Shown: positions 17,996 to 26,959 of the stretch, one piece after another
Numbering within the stretch: position 1 is the first letter of the stretch
Layout of the letters: every line of letters starts with the position of its first letter
From: Mesorhizobium sp. CA8
GTDB taxonomy: Bacteria > Pseudomonadota > Alphaproteobacteria > Rhizobiales > Rhizobiaceae
Length of the DNA stretch: 64,000 nt
Reading direction: 5' to 3'
Assembly: GCF_020164955.1 (NCBI RefSeq)
Contig: NZ_JAIUHG010000002.1
Location: forward strand, 62,001 to 126,000
The notes under the pieces: model-generated
What the model saw: only the letters and a program-made list of their open reading frames with translations
Databases searched by the model: none
Told to the model about the DNA's origin: nothing
Position numbers and translations under genes: made by a program

Positions 17996-18088
17996 GCTTT
18001 CCTCCCGCCGGCTTGCTGTCTGGCGCGGATGCCGGAACTCAGCCTAGAAGCTAGCCGCCTGAGGCGGAACCGCAATCTTTTGAGAAAA

Positions 18089-18112
18089 CGCCGCGGCTTT
18101 CAGGCCGCGGCG
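18089..18112 (-). terminator. hairpin between xylF and xylH (partial terminator)
   Basis: CGCCGCGG stem with its complement and an eight-base loop, followed on the minus strand by CGTTTTCTC. Located between the binding-protein gene and the permease gene, it would reduce readthrough and leave xylF mRNA in excess, as in many binding-protein transporters. Confidence 0.6.
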
Positions 18113-18141
18113 CAATTCGTGAGATCGAATGTCGGCAAGGC

Positions 18142-19182
18142 TTAGTTGCAGACCGTGACGCTGCCGGCGGCAACGCCCGCGCAGACCTCGTCCTTCTTGA
18201 TCCAGCCGGCGTCGATGACGACGTTGAGATTGTCCTTGGTGATCGCGACCGGCGTCAGGAAGAGCGACTTGACGGTGTTGCCGCCAGGCGTCGTGAAGTC
18301 CTTGGCGCCGGCGATGTCGCCCATCTTCTTGCCATCGGCGAGCTGCGAAGCGATCTCGGCGGCGTTCTTGCCGAGCTCGCGCGCGTCTTTCCACACGGAC
18401 ACCGTCTGCGTGCCGAGCGCGATGCGGTTGAGGGCCGCGTGGTCGCCGTCCTGGCCGGAGACCGGAACGGTGCCGGCCAATCCTTGCGCCGTGAGCGCCG
18501 CGACGACGCCGCCGGCAGTGCCGTCGTTGGCCGCCACGACCGCGTCGACCTTGTTGTCGTTGGCGGTCAGGAATTGCTCCATGTTCTTCTGCGCGTTGGC
18601 GGGCAGCCAGCCGTCGGTATAGGCCTCGCCGACATTCTTGATCTTGCCGCTGTCGATCGCGTCCTTCAGCACTTCCATGGAGCCCGCGAACAGGAAGTCG
18701 GCATTCGGATCGGAGCCCGAGCCCTTGATGAAGACGTAGTTGCCTTCCGGCTTCACCTTGAACACCTCGCGGGCCTGCATGCGCCCGACTTCCTTGTTGT
18801 CGAAGGTCAGGTAGAACACGTCCTTGTTCTCGATCAGGCGGTCGTAGCCGACGACCGGGATGCCTTCGTCGAGCGCCTTCTGCACCGCCGGACTGATCGC
18901 CGAGGCATCCTGCGCCAGGATGATCAGCGCGTTGGCGCCCTGCGAGATCAGGCTTTCGACGTCGGTCAGTTGCTTGCCCGGATTGGACTGCGCGTCCGCC
19001 GAAATATACTTGTCGCCCGCGGCCTCGATGGCGGCCTTCATCGCGGCTTCGTCGGTTTTCCAGCGCTCTTCCTGGAAATTCGACCACGACACGCCGATCA
19101 CCTTGTCCTTCGCCTCGGCGACCGACGCCAACGTCAGCGACATGGTAACGCCCGCCAGAATGGCGGCTGCGAATTTCTTCAT
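18142..19182 (-). CDS. xylF: sugar ABC transporter substrate-binding protein, XylF-like
   Basis: 346 residues with a Sec signal peptide ([24 protein letters not shown]) and a type I periplasmic binding fold. [23 protein letters not shown] and [20 protein letters not shown] match D-xylose-binding proteins, and the [17 protein letters not shown] and [14 protein letters not shown] stretches are the usual second ligand-binding segments. Strong Shine-Dalgarno GGGAGGATATC. First gene of the transporter operon; divergent from a ROK regulator. Substrate is probably xylose or a related pentose; this is inferred from sequence likeness only. Confidence 0.9.
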   Translation of the reverse strand: MKKFAAAILAGVTMSLTLASVAEAKDKVIGVSWSNFQEERWKTDEAAMKAAIEAAGDKYISADAQSNPGKQLTDVESLISQGANALIILAQDASAISPAVQKALDEGIPVVGYDRLIENKDVFYLTFDNKEVGRMQAREVFKVKPEGNYVFIKGSGSDPNADFLFAGSMEVLKDAIDSGKIKNVGEAYTDGWLPANAQKNMEQFLTANDNKVDAVVAANDGTAGGVVAALTAQGLAGTVPVSGQDGDHAALNRIALGTQTVSVWKDARELGKNAAEIASQLADGKKMGDIAGAKDFTTPGGNTVKSLFLTPVAITKDNLNVVIDAGWIKKDEVCAGVAAGSVTVCN

Positions 19183-19448
19183 GATATCCTCCCTGCGCCG
19201 TGCGGCGCGACCCTGACTGGCCCGAAGGCCGGCACAGAGGCTTTTTTTCGAGCCTCAAAAAAATATTGGTCCAGCAAAACGACCCTGTCAACTGCGATTT
19301 TGATGGGTTTTGATGGGTCCAGGCATTTTTTTCGACGTCCGCAATAAATAATGACATGGACCTTGGCTTCTGCCACAATCCCTAGCGTGTCAGCGACAGG
19401 CCATGGCATCATCACAAGGCCGCGATGACCGGGAGGACGTGCAGGACA

Positions 19449-20684
19449 ATGTCGGTCGGAATCCGTCACGACGATTTGCGCCGGCGCAACCGCGCCATGG
19501 TGATTTCGGCGGTGCGCCGCGCCGGCCAGCCATCGCGGACGGAGATTGCCGCCACCACCGGGCTCAGCCACTCGACCATTTCGGCGATCTCCGCCGATCT
19601 GATCCAGGAGGGCATCCTCGCCGAAAGCAAGGCCAGCGAGCCGACGGCGTTGAAACGCGGCCGGCCGCAGATCGGCCTGGCGCTGAACCCCGAAGCCGCC
19701 GCGGTGCTGACCGTGGTTTTGTCGCTGAACTTCCTGTCGGTTGCCGTCATCGACTATGCCGGCCAGGTGGTTTCCGAGGAGCAGCATCGCCTGGACACGC
19801 TCGTCATGCCGCGCGATGAGCTGATCGGCGAATGCATGGCGATTGTCCGGCGCCGGCTGCAGGATCCCGACCTCGACGTGGGCAGCGTCGCCCGCATCGC
19901 CATGGGCATTCAGGGCATCACCGATACCCATTCACGCGCCATGCTGTGGTCGCCGATCACGCCGCTGACCGATATCCCCTTTGCCGATCTCCTCGAGAAG
20001 GAATTCGGCATCCCGGCCACCACGGAGAACGACTGCAACATGATGGCGGTGGCGCTGCAGTGGCGCGATCCCGAGCGCTATCGCGACGACTTCATCGCCA
20101 TCCTCTTGTCGCACGGCATCGGCATGGGCCTGGTGTTGAAGGGCGCGCTGTTCACCGGCACGCATTCCTCGGGCGGTGAGTTCGGCCATATGATCCATCG
20201 TCCGGGCGGAGCGCTTTGCCGCTGCGGCCGCCGCGGCTGCGTCGAGGCCTATGCCGGCAATTATGCCATCTGGCGCAGCGCCATGGGCATAAGCGAGGAT
20301 GCCACGCCGACCGATGTCGGCGACGCCGACATGCGCGCGCTTGCCGCAAAGGCGCGTCAGCAGGATGGCCCCGAGCGCGAGGCCTATCGCCGGGCCGGCG
20401 AGGCGCTCGGCTTCAGCCTCGGCAGCCTGTTCGCCCTCATCGATCCGGCGCCCGTCGCCATGGTCGGCGTCAGCGCGGCCGCCTTCGACCTGATCGAACC
20501 GGCGCTGCGCGAGGCGATCGCCCAGACGGCCGGCGGCCAGCACTCCGAATCGATCTCCTTCGACACTGAGCCGAACGAACTGCCGCTGATCCGCGAAGGC
20601 TGCGCCATGCGCGCGCTGACCTTCGTCGACCAGGAGATTTTCGCGCCGGGAGGCCAGGCAAGAGCGGGCAAGCACGTCGAATAG
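19449..20684 (+). CDS. ROK-family transcriptional regulator (XylR-like)
   Basis: About 411 residues. An N-terminal winged helix (about 8-65, PSRTEIAATTGLSHSTISAI) is followed by a ROK domain with the zinc motif CRCGRRGCVEAY and sugar-site GGEFGHM. Such proteins repress pentose or hexose uptake genes and are relieved by the sugar. Divergent from xylF, so it probably controls the transporter and itself through the 266-base intergenic region. Start chosen at ATG 19449 (MSVGIRHDDL); ATG at 19425 is the alternative. Confidence 0.88.
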   Translation: MSVGIRHDDLRRRNRAMVISAVRRAGQPSRTEIAATTGLSHSTISAISADLIQEGILAESKASEPTALKRGRPQIGLALNPEAAAVLTVVLSLNFLSVAVIDYAGQVVSEEQHRLDTLVMPRDELIGECMAIVRRRLQDPDLDVGSVARIAMGIQGITDTHSRAMLWSPITPLTDIPFADLLEKEFGIPATTENDCNMMAVALQWRDPERYRDDFIAILLSHGIGMGLVLKGALFTGTHSSGGEFGHMIHRPGGALCRCGRRGCVEAYAGNYAIWRSAMGISEDATPTDVGDADMRALAAKARQQDGPEREAYRRAGEALGFSLGSLFALIDPAPVAMVGVSAAAFDLIEPALREAIAQTAGGQHSESISFDTEPNELPLIREGCAMRALTFVDQEIFAPGGQARAGKHVE

Positions 20685-20700
20685 CGGCGAGCCAGATGCC

Positions 20701-20844
20701 GGGATACGCTGAGATTCAGGTCAGGCCGAGTCGAGAATGGTGGGTTCCGAGAACCGGAACGGAGCGTACCTTAGGCACGTGAGTACCGGAGGCGCAGGAA
20801 GTCGCCGTTCGCCGGCCGGCCTCACCTGAATCTCGGCGTATCCC
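20701..20844. repeat. 144-bp long palindromic repeat, copy 1
   Basis: Outer arms of 21 bases (GGGATACGCTGAGATTCAGGT and complement with one mismatch) enclose inner arms and a GTACC..GTGAG centre. Two more copies lie at 50268-50410 and 56493-56636. This copy sits between the convergent ROK regulator and phoB genes and may terminate both. Confidence 0.88.
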
Positions 20845-20845
20845 C

Positions 20846-21535
20846 CTAATCTTCCCTGATCGCGTAACCCGCCCCGCGGATGGTGCGGATGACGTCCGGC
20901 ATGCGGCCGTTGTTGACGGCCTTGCGCAGGCGTCCGACATGGACGTCCACGGTGCGCTCGTCGATATAGATCGTCTCGCCCCAGACATTGTCGAGCAGCT
21001 GGCTGCGCGAGAACACGCGACCGGGGTGGCGCATCATGAATTCGAGCAGGCGGAACTCGGTCGGGCCGAGCCTGATCTCGCTCTTCTTGCGGTAGACGCG
21101 GTGCGACTCGCGGTCGAGCACGATGTCGCCGACCTTGAGCACGCTGGACAGCACCTCCGGCTTGGCGCGGCGCAGCAGCGCCTTGACGCGCGCCATGAAC
21201 TCCGGCGTCGAGAACGGCTTGACCAGATAATCGTCGGCGCCGGTCGAGAGGCCGCGCACGCGGTCGCTTTCTTCTCCGCGCGCCGTCAGCATGATGATCG
21301 GCAGCCGCTCGGTCTCGGGCCGCATCCTCAGACGCCGGCAGAGCTCGATGCCGGAAACCGCCGGCACCATCCAGTCGAGCACGAGCAGGTCGGGAACGTT
21401 TTCCTGAAGGCGGATTTCGGCCTCGTCGCCGCGGGTCACCACTTCGACCTGGTAACCCTCGGATTCGAGATTGTAGCGGAGCAGCACCCCCAGCGGCTCC
21501 TCGTCCTCCACCACCATGATGCGTGGCGCGATCAT
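20846..21535 (-). CDS. phoB: phosphate regulon response regulator PhoB
   Basis: 229-residue OmpR/PhoB-type regulator. Receiver (about 1-120): acidic pair in VVEDEE, phospho-acceptor Asp54 in LLVLDWMVPAVSG, Thr in IIMLTARG, Lys in YLVKPFS. Winged-helix DNA-binding domain (about 130-225): LGPTEFRLLEFMMRHPGRVFSR and DERTVDVHVGRLRKA. It activates genes carrying Pho boxes under phosphate limitation, including the pst operon upstream. Last gene of pstS-pstC-pstA-pstB-phoU-phoB; only 16 bases from phoU. No phoR is seen nearby. Confidence 0.95.
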   Translation of the reverse strand: MIAPRIMVVEDEEPLGVLLRYNLESEGYQVEVVTRGDEAEIRLQENVPDLLVLDWMVPAVSGIELCRRLRMRPETERLPIIMLTARGEESDRVRGLSTGADDYLVKPFSTPEFMARVKALLRRAKPEVLSSVLKVGDIVLDRESHRVYRKKSEIRLGPTEFRLLEFMMRHPGRVFSRSQLLDNVWGETIYIDERTVDVHVGRLRKAVNNGRMPDVIRTIRGAGYAIRED

Positions 21536-21551
21536 CTGGCAGTTACCCCTG

Positions 21552-22259
21552 TCAGGCCGCCGGCGCCGACATTGCCGTCTCGTCCTGCTTGGGGCGGTTG
21601 GCGGGCAATTGCGTGCCGGTCAGCACATAGTAGGCGTTCTCGGCGATGTTGGTCACATGGTCGCCGATGCGCTCGAGATTCTTGGCGCAGAACAGAAGAT
21701 GCGTGCAAGCGGTGATGTTGCGCGGGTCTTCCATCATGTAGGTCAGGAGCTCGCGGAAGACGGATGTGTATTTGACGTCGATGCGCTCGTCGTCGTTGCG
21801 AAGCTTGGCCAGCGCCGTGGCGCCGCCCACCGTATATTCCTGGATCACGGCCTGGACCTGGATCAGCACCATCTGCGCCATGGAATCGATCGAATGCGTG
21901 AGGTCGCGCGGCGCGGCGCTGACGCCGACCGAGCCGACGCGCTTGGCGATGTTCTTGGCGAGATCGCCGATGCGTTCGAGATCACCCGCCATGCGGATCG
22001 AGCCGACCACGTTGCGAAGATCATCGGCCATCGGCTGGCGCTTGGCGATCAGCGTAATGGCGCGATCGTCGAGTTCGCGCTGACGCGCGTCCATGATGGC
22101 GTCGTCGGAGACGACGCGCTGCGCCAGCGCATTGTCGGTCTCGAGCAGCGCCCTGGTCGATGCGCCGACCATGGAGGCGGCGAGATCGCCCATGTCGTTG
22201 ATGAGCCGGCTGATCTGCCTCAGATCCTCGTCGAAGGAAGCGACGGTATGTTCGGCCAT
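21552..22259 (-). CDS. phoU: phosphate signalling complex protein PhoU
   Basis: 235 residues, all-helical, with two PhoU repeats (about 15-100 and 120-205). Metal-cluster motifs are visible in each half: DDLRNVVGSIRMAGDLERIGD and LLFCAKNLERIGDHVTNIAE. PhoU links the Pst transporter to the PhoR-PhoB system and keeps it off when phosphate is plentiful. ATG at 22259 with GAGGA upstream; longer in-frame starts lie within pstB. In the pst-pho operon, 20 bases after pstB. Confidence 0.95.
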   Translation of the reverse strand: MAEHTVASFDEDLRQISRLINDMGDLAASMVGASTRALLETDNALAQRVVSDDAIMDARQRELDDRAITLIAKRQPMADDLRNVVGSIRMAGDLERIGDLAKNIAKRVGSVGVSAAPRDLTHSIDSMAQMVLIQVQAVIQEYTVGGATALAKLRNDDERIDVKYTSVFRELLTYMMEDPRNITACTHLLFCAKNLERIGDHVTNIAENAYYVLTGTQLPANRPKQDETAMSAPAA

Positions 22260-22279
22260 GATGATGTCCTCGTATGAAC

Positions 22280-23083
22280 TCAGCCGAAGCGGCCGGTGAT
22301 GTAGTCCTGCGTGCGCTTTTCGCGGGGCGAGGTGAAGATCTTCTCGGTTCGGTCGAACTCCACCAGCTCGCCGAGATACATGAACGCCGTCTGCCGCGAC
22401 ACGCGCGCCGCCTGCTGCATGTTGTGGGTGACGATGACGATCGTATAGTCGGCCTGCAATTCGTCGATCAGTTCCTCGATCTTGGCCGTCGACAGCGGAT
22501 CCAGCGCCGAGGCCGGCTCGTCGAGCAGGATGACCTCGGGCTTCACCGCCACGGTACGGGCGATGCACAGGCGCTGCTGCTGGCCGCCCGAGAGGCTGAG
22601 GCCGCTGGCGTTGAGCTTGTCCTTGACCTCGTTCCAGAGGGCCGCGCGCTTCAGCGCCTGCTCGACGCGGCTGTCCATCTCGGCCTTGCTGATCTTCTCA
22701 TAGAGCCTGACGCCGAAGGCGATGTTTTCGTAGATCGACATCGGGAACGGCGTCGGCTTCTGGAACACCATGCCGATCTTGGTCCTGAGCAGGTTGAGGT
22801 CCTGCGAGCGGTCGAGGATGTTCTTGCCGTCGAGCAGCACCTGGCCCTCGGCGCTCTGCTTCGGATAGAGCTCGTAGATGCGGTTGAGCACCCGCAGCAG
22901 CGTCGACTTCCCGCAGCCCGACGGGCCGATGAAGGCCGTCACGCTGCGCTCGGGCAGGGACAGGTTGATGTCCTTCAGCGCTTTCGACTGGCCATAGTAG
23001 AAATTGAGGTTCTTGACCTCGATCTTGGCCTTCTCGACGGTCGTCTCGGGTGCGTTCAGGTCGGTGGACAACATCGGTTTCAT
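22280..23083 (-). CDS. pstB: phosphate ABC transporter ATP-binding protein PstB
   Basis: 267-residue ATPase: Walker [12 protein letters not shown], signature [15 protein letters not shown], Walker [14 protein letters not shown], switch His in IVTHNMQQA. Energises phosphate uptake through PstC-PstA. The ATG at 23083 has GAGAGGAC upstream and overlaps the pstA stop (ATGA), so translation is coupled. The longer start at 23182 lies inside pstA and is rejected. Confidence 0.96.
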   Translation of the reverse strand: MKPMLSTDLNAPETTVEKAKIEVKNLNFYYGQSKALKDINLSLPERSVTAFIGPSGCGKSTLLRVLNRIYELYPKQSAEGQVLLDGKNILDRSQDLNLLRTKIGMVFQKPTPFPMSIYENIAFGVRLYEKISKAEMDSRVEQALKRAALWNEVKDKLNASGLSLSGGQQQRLCIARTVAVKPEVILLDEPASALDPLSTAKIEELIDELQADYTIVIVTHNMQQAARVSRQTAFMYLGELVEFDRTEKIFTSPREKRTQDYITGRFG

Positions 23084-23931
23084 CTGTCCTCTCTGCGTCC
23101 GGTTAGGCTGCGAGCGATGATGCTCAACCCGAGAACCGTCAGGGTGATTATGAGTGCGCCCGTCCAGGCCAGCTGCTGCCATTCCTCGTAAGGGCTGAGA
23201 GCGAACTGGAAGATGGTCACTGGCAGGCTGGCCATCGGGGCATTGAGATTGCTCGACCAGAACTGGTTGTTGAGCGCGGTGAAGAGAAGCGGCGCCGTCT
23301 CGCCGGAGATGCGGGCGATCGCCAAAAGGATGCCGGTGACGATGCCGGACAGCGCCGCGCGGTAGGCGACCGAGCGGATCACCACCCAGCGCGGCGCGCC
23401 GATGGCGGTGCCGGCTTCGCGCAGCGCGTTGGGCACGAGGTTCAGCATGTCCTCGGTGGTACGCACCACCACGGGGATCACCAGGATCGACAGCGCGACG
23501 GCGCCGGCGATCGCCGAGAAGTGCCCCATCGGCCGCACCAGCAGCTCATAAACGAACAGGCCGATGATGATCGACGGCGCCGACAAGAGGATGTCGTTGA
23601 TGAAGCGCACGACCGTCGTAAGGCGTGAGAAGCGCCCGTATTCGGCCATGTAGGTGCCGGCCAGCACGCCGATCGGCGTGCCGACGACGATGCCGATGAT
23701 CGTCATGACGATGCTGCCGTAGATGGCGTTGAGCAGGCCGCCGGCATCGCCGGGCGGCGGCGTCATTTCCGTAAACACGGCCGGCGACACCCCGGAAAGC
23801 CCCTTGTAGAGCAGAGCGCCGAGGATCAGCGCCAGCCAGGCCAGGCCGATGCCCGCTGCGGTCACGCACAGCGTCATCATCACGGCATTCTTGCGTTTGC
23901 GGCTTTGGTGAAGCGATTGGGCCGTCGACAT
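23080..23931 (-). CDS. pstA: phosphate ABC transporter permease PstA
   Basis: 283-residue inner-membrane permease with about six helices, beginning at about residue 17. The cytoplasmic loop [21 protein letters not shown] is the EAA motif that docks PstB. Pairs with PstC to form the phosphate channel. Starts four bases after the pstC stop and overlaps pstB by four bases. Confidence 0.95.
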   Translation of the reverse strand: MSTAQSLHQSRKRKNAVMMTLCVTAAGIGLAWLALILGALLYKGLSGVSPAVFTEMTPPPGDAGGLLNAIYGSIVMTIIGIVVGTPIGVLAGTYMAEYGRFSRLTTVVRFINDILLSAPSIIIGLFVYELLVRPMGHFSAIAGAVALSILVIPVVVRTTEDMLNLVPNALREAGTAIGAPRWVVIRSVAYRAALSGIVTGILLAIARISGETAPLLFTALNNQFWSSNLNAPMASLPVTIFQFALSPYEEWQQLAWTGALIITLTVLGLSIIARSLTGRREDR

Positions 23932-23934
23932 CGG

Positions 23935-24921
23935 TCAGGCTCCCGTACGGCTATCGATGCGCAACAGCATGTAGCGTGCGACCGCGAGGATGATGAAGGT
24001 GATGATGAACAGGATCAGGCCGAGCGACACCAGCGAGGATGTGTAGAGGTTGCCATCGGCTTCGGTGAATTCGTTGGCGATGGTCGCCGAGATTGTCGTG
24101 CCCGGCGCGAACAGCGAGGCGCTGATGCGGTGCGCGTTGCCGATGACGAAGGTAACGGCCATCGTCTCGCCGAGCGCGCGGCCGAGGCCCAGCATGACGC
24201 CGCCCATGATGCCGACGCGGGTATAGGGAATGGTCACGCGCCGGGTCACTTCCCAGGTTGTGCAGCCGATGCCGTAGGCCGATTCCTTCAGCACCGCCGG
24301 CACCGTGTCGAACACGTCCTTGGTGATTGAGGTGATGAAGGGCAGCACCATGATGGCAAGGATCAGCGACGAAGTCAGCAGGCCGATGCCGTAGGGCGGA
24401 CCGGCAAAGAGGCTGTTGAGGCCGGGGATGCCTTTGAACAGCCAGATGACCAAGGGCTGGACCGTCGTCTGCAGGAACGGCGCGAAGACGAACAGGCCCC
24501 AGATGCCGTAGATGATCGAGGGAATGCCGGCGAGCAGTTCGACCGCAATGCCGATCGGTCGCCTGAGCGGGCGCGGGCAAAGCTCGGTCAGGAAGACGGC
24601 GATGCCGATGCCGATCGGCACGGCGATGAGTATGGCGATGGCCGAGGTGACGATGGTGCCGTAGATGGGCGCAAGCGCGCCGAAATTCTCGGTGACCGGG
24701 TTCCAGGCTTCTGTGGTCAGGAAGGAGAAGCCGAACTTCGACAGCGCCTCCCACGAACCGGCGATCAGCGAGATCGCGACGCCGCCGAGGAGAACCAGCA
24801 CGAGGATGGCGGAAAGGCGCGTGGCCGTCCGGAAGAGCATGTCGGTGAGGGCGAAGCGGCGCACCGTCGCTTCCCTGGTCCGCATGGCGGATGATGTCGC
24901 AGCTTCGGAAACGGCCGTCAT
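23935..24921 (-). CDS. pstC: phosphate ABC transporter permease PstC
   Basis: 328-residue permease. A cytoplasmic N-terminal segment of about 35 residues precedes the first helix (LSAILVLVLLGGVAISLIAG); about six helices follow. EAA-type loop: LKESAYGIGCTTWEVTRRVT. AFLTELCPRPLRRP and ELLAGIPSIIYGIWGLFVF are typical PstC segments. GAGGGG precedes the ATG. Second gene of the operon, separated from pstS by a hairpin. Confidence 0.95.
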   Translation of the reverse strand: MTAVSEAATSSAMRTREATVRRFALTDMLFRTATRLSAILVLVLLGGVAISLIAGSWEALSKFGFSFLTTEAWNPVTENFGALAPIYGTIVTSAIAILIAVPIGIGIAVFLTELCPRPLRRPIGIAVELLAGIPSIIYGIWGLFVFAPFLQTTVQPLVIWLFKGIPGLNSLFAGPPYGIGLLTSSLILAIMVLPFITSITKDVFDTVPAVLKESAYGIGCTTWEVTRRVTIPYTRVGIMGGVMLGLGRALGETMAVTFVIGNAHRISASLFAPGTTISATIANEFTEADGNLYTSSLVSLGLILFIITFIILAVARYMLLRIDSRTGA

Positions 24922-24947
24922 TAGCCCCTCGCATTTCGAAAGAGACA

Positions 24948-24970
24948 GGAGGGCGCCAAAGACGCCCTCC
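24948..24970 (-). terminator. hairpin between pstS and pstC (partial terminator)
   Basis: GGAGGGCG-loop-CGCCCTCC, followed by TGTCTCTTT on the minus strand. It lies directly after the pstS stop and probably limits readthrough so that the binding protein is made in excess. Confidence 0.6.
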
Positions 24971-24984
24971 TTATTCCGCGATAA

Positions 24985-26043
24985 TTACATGCCGGAGTAG
25001 AGCGGCTTGCCGTTCGCGTCGACGATGTCCTTGCTCCACATCTCTTCGACGCTCTTCACGACCGCGTCCGGCATCGGAACGTAGTCCAGGCTGGAGGCCA
25101 GTTCGTCGCCCTTGGCATAGGACCAGGCGAAGAATTTGAGCGCTTCGGTCGTGGCCGCCGCGTCGTCGGGTTTCTTGTAGACGAGGATCCAGGTGGCGGA
25201 GGTCATCGGCCAGGATTCGGCACCGGCCTGGTTGGCCAGGATGACGCCATAGCCCGGCTGCGAGCTCCAGTCGGCATTGGCCGCGGCCGCCGAGAAAGCG
25301 GCGGCGGTCGGCTCGGCCTTCTTGCCGTCCTTGTTGATCAAGTCGGTGTAGGTCAGCTTGTTCTGCTTGGCATAGGCATATTCGACATAGCCGATCGCGC
25401 CGCCGGTCTGCGAGACGTTGTTGGCGACGCCTTCATTGCCCTTGGCGCCGATGCCCACCGGCCATTCGAGCGCGGTGTTGACACCGACCTTCGACTTCCA
25501 GTCGGCGCTGACGTCGGCCAGGTAGTAGCTGAAGTTGAAGGTGGTGCCGGAGCCGTCCGAACGGTGCACGACCGCGATCGCCTGGTCGGGCAGCTTGACG
25601 TCGGGGTTGAGCTTCTTGATCGCTTCGTCGCTCCAGTTGGTGATCTTGCCGGCGAAGATGTCGGCCAGGGTCGGACCGTCGAGCACCAGCTCGCCCGGCT
25701 TGACGCCTCCGAGGTTGACGACCGGAACGATGCCGCCCATCACCATCGGGAACTGCGCGAGCCCGGTAGCGTCGAGATCCTGGCCCTTCAGCGGCGCGTC
25801 GGAGGCGCCGAAGGTGACGGTCTTGGCCTTGATTTGCTTGATGCCGCCGCCGGAGCCGATCGACTGGTAGTTGAGACCGATGCCGGTCTCCTTCTTGTAG
25901 GCGTCGGCCCACTTCGCGTAGATCGGATAGGGGAAGGTGGCGCCGGCGCCGGAAATGTCGGCTGCCATCGCGGCGGCCATGCTAAGGGTTGATGCCGCAG
26001 CCATTGCAATCGCAACGGCCGCCGAGCGGATGAAATGTCTCAT
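24985..26043 (-). CDS. pstS: periplasmic phosphate-binding protein PstS
   Basis: 352 residues with a signal peptide (about 1-28, ending AAAMAA) and the phosphate-binding loops [37 protein letters not shown] and [18 protein letters not shown]. Captures phosphate in the periplasm and hands it to PstC-PstA. GGAGCAGG precedes the ATG. First gene of the operon, with a three-unit Pho box 77-105 bases upstream. Confidence 0.96.
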   Translation of the reverse strand: MRHFIRSAAVAIAMAAASTLSMAAAMAADISGAGATFPYPIYAKWADAYKKETGIGLNYQSIGSGGGIKQIKAKTVTFGASDAPLKGQDLDATGLAQFPMVMGGIVPVVNLGGVKPGELVLDGPTLADIFAGKITNWSDEAIKKLNPDVKLPDQAIAVVHRSDGSGTTFNFSYYLADVSADWKSKVGVNTALEWPVGIGAKGNEGVANNVSQTGGAIGYVEYAYAKQNKLTYTDLINKDGKKAEPTAAAFSAAAANADWSSQPGYGVILANQAGAESWPMTSATWILVYKKPDDAAATTEALKFFAWSYAKGDELASSLDYVPMPDAVVKSVEEMWSKDIVDANGKPLYSGM

Positions 26044-26119
26044 GTGGCCTGCTCCTGTTCGGAAGATGGTCTTTCGGCACCCGTTCTATCGGCGCCCGTG
26101 AGCGCAATAGCCCTCGATT

Positions 26120-26148
26120 ATTACAGTCGCATGACAGTTTCGTGTCAG
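26120..26148 (-). promoter_or_regulatory. Pho box (three PhoB half-sites) upstream of pstS
   Basis: On the minus strand three 7-base units, CTGACAC, CTGTCAT and CTGTAAT, are each separated by four bases. The last two form a near-consensus Pho box (CTGTCAT-N4-CTGTCAT). PhoB binds such 11-base direct repeats; this should activate the whole pst-pho operon. Confidence 0.85.
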
Positions 26149-26524
26149 CCCCGTAACGTCTGAAAGGGGATGTCGGCGGCGGCCCCCGAAGGACCGGCCG
26201 GAGTTTGCCGTGGAAATCAGCAACTTGTCTGGCTTTTGAAGCAAAATTTATCCCGGCGGCCGGATCGCGGCCGCCGGGAAATAAAATCCGGACGAGAGCG
26301 CGTTGCCTGAGCACCAGAGCGGATCATGGCGTGGCCATCGCCGAAAACAGGGTCCGTTGGGGTAGAGTCGACGCTGTTTCTTGTTGGCGGTCGCTGCTCC
26401 CGCCCGTAACCGAAGAGCGGAATCAATGCCAACATTGTCCGAGCTTGGCGTTTGCTTTGGTATGGTGCGATCGCGCCATACGCGTGCGTCAGCCCCTTGC
26501 CGCCGTCCTGCCGCCAAATTCGTT
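26149..26524. other. 376-bp gap without a gene
   Basis: Between the pstS Pho box and the end of the hybrid kinase. Short frames exist on both strands but none has a Shine-Dalgarno, a recognisable motif or typical codon use. No terminator or RNA gene is recognised. Confidence 0.5.
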
Positions 26525-26959
26525 CTAACCGGCGTTGCGCCGGGTCTCGACGTCCGGTCCCAGCCAGCGCTCGAGCTTTTCGAGCAGCGCCCGCGGGCTG
26601 ATCGGCTTCGGCAGGTAATCGTTCATCCCGGCTTCCAGGCAGCGTTCGCGGTCGCCCTTCAGCGCATGCGCCGTGACGCCGACGATCGGCACATGCGTGC
26701 CCATGTCCTCCTCGAGCCGGCGGATGGCGCCCGTCGCCTCCAGCCCGTTCATTTCCGGCATCGATACATCCATCAGGATCATGCGCGGATTGAGCCTGCC
26801 GAAGGCGTCGAGCGCCTTGCGGCCGTTGCCGACGATCTCGAAGCGGTAACCGGTCTCGCCTAGGATCTGCGTGAACACCATCTGGTTCACCTCATTGTCC
26901 TCCGCGACTAGGATGTCGAGCCCGCGCTCCGCCTCGGCTGGGCGTGGACGCGCCCGCAC
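26525..26959 (-). pseudogene. second receiver domain of hybrid kinase, cut off by frameshift
   Basis: About 144 codons encoding a complete receiver: acidic pair in ILVAEDNEVNQMVF, phospho-acceptor Asp in MILMDVSMPEMNG, Thr in IVGVTAHALK and Lys in DYLPKPIS. It is the natural C-terminal receiver of the hybrid kinase encoded just upstream, but lies in another frame. The only start, a GTG at 26959, has no Shine-Dalgarno, and the frame remains open and sensible upstream (GIGQPPPVRARPRP). It is therefore best read as the tail of one gene broken by a 1-base deletion or a sequence error. Confidence 0.8.

Noticed and set aside
18044..19378. 444-codon frame overlapping xylF
   Set aside because: Arg/Gly-rich shadow of the binding-protein gene in another frame.
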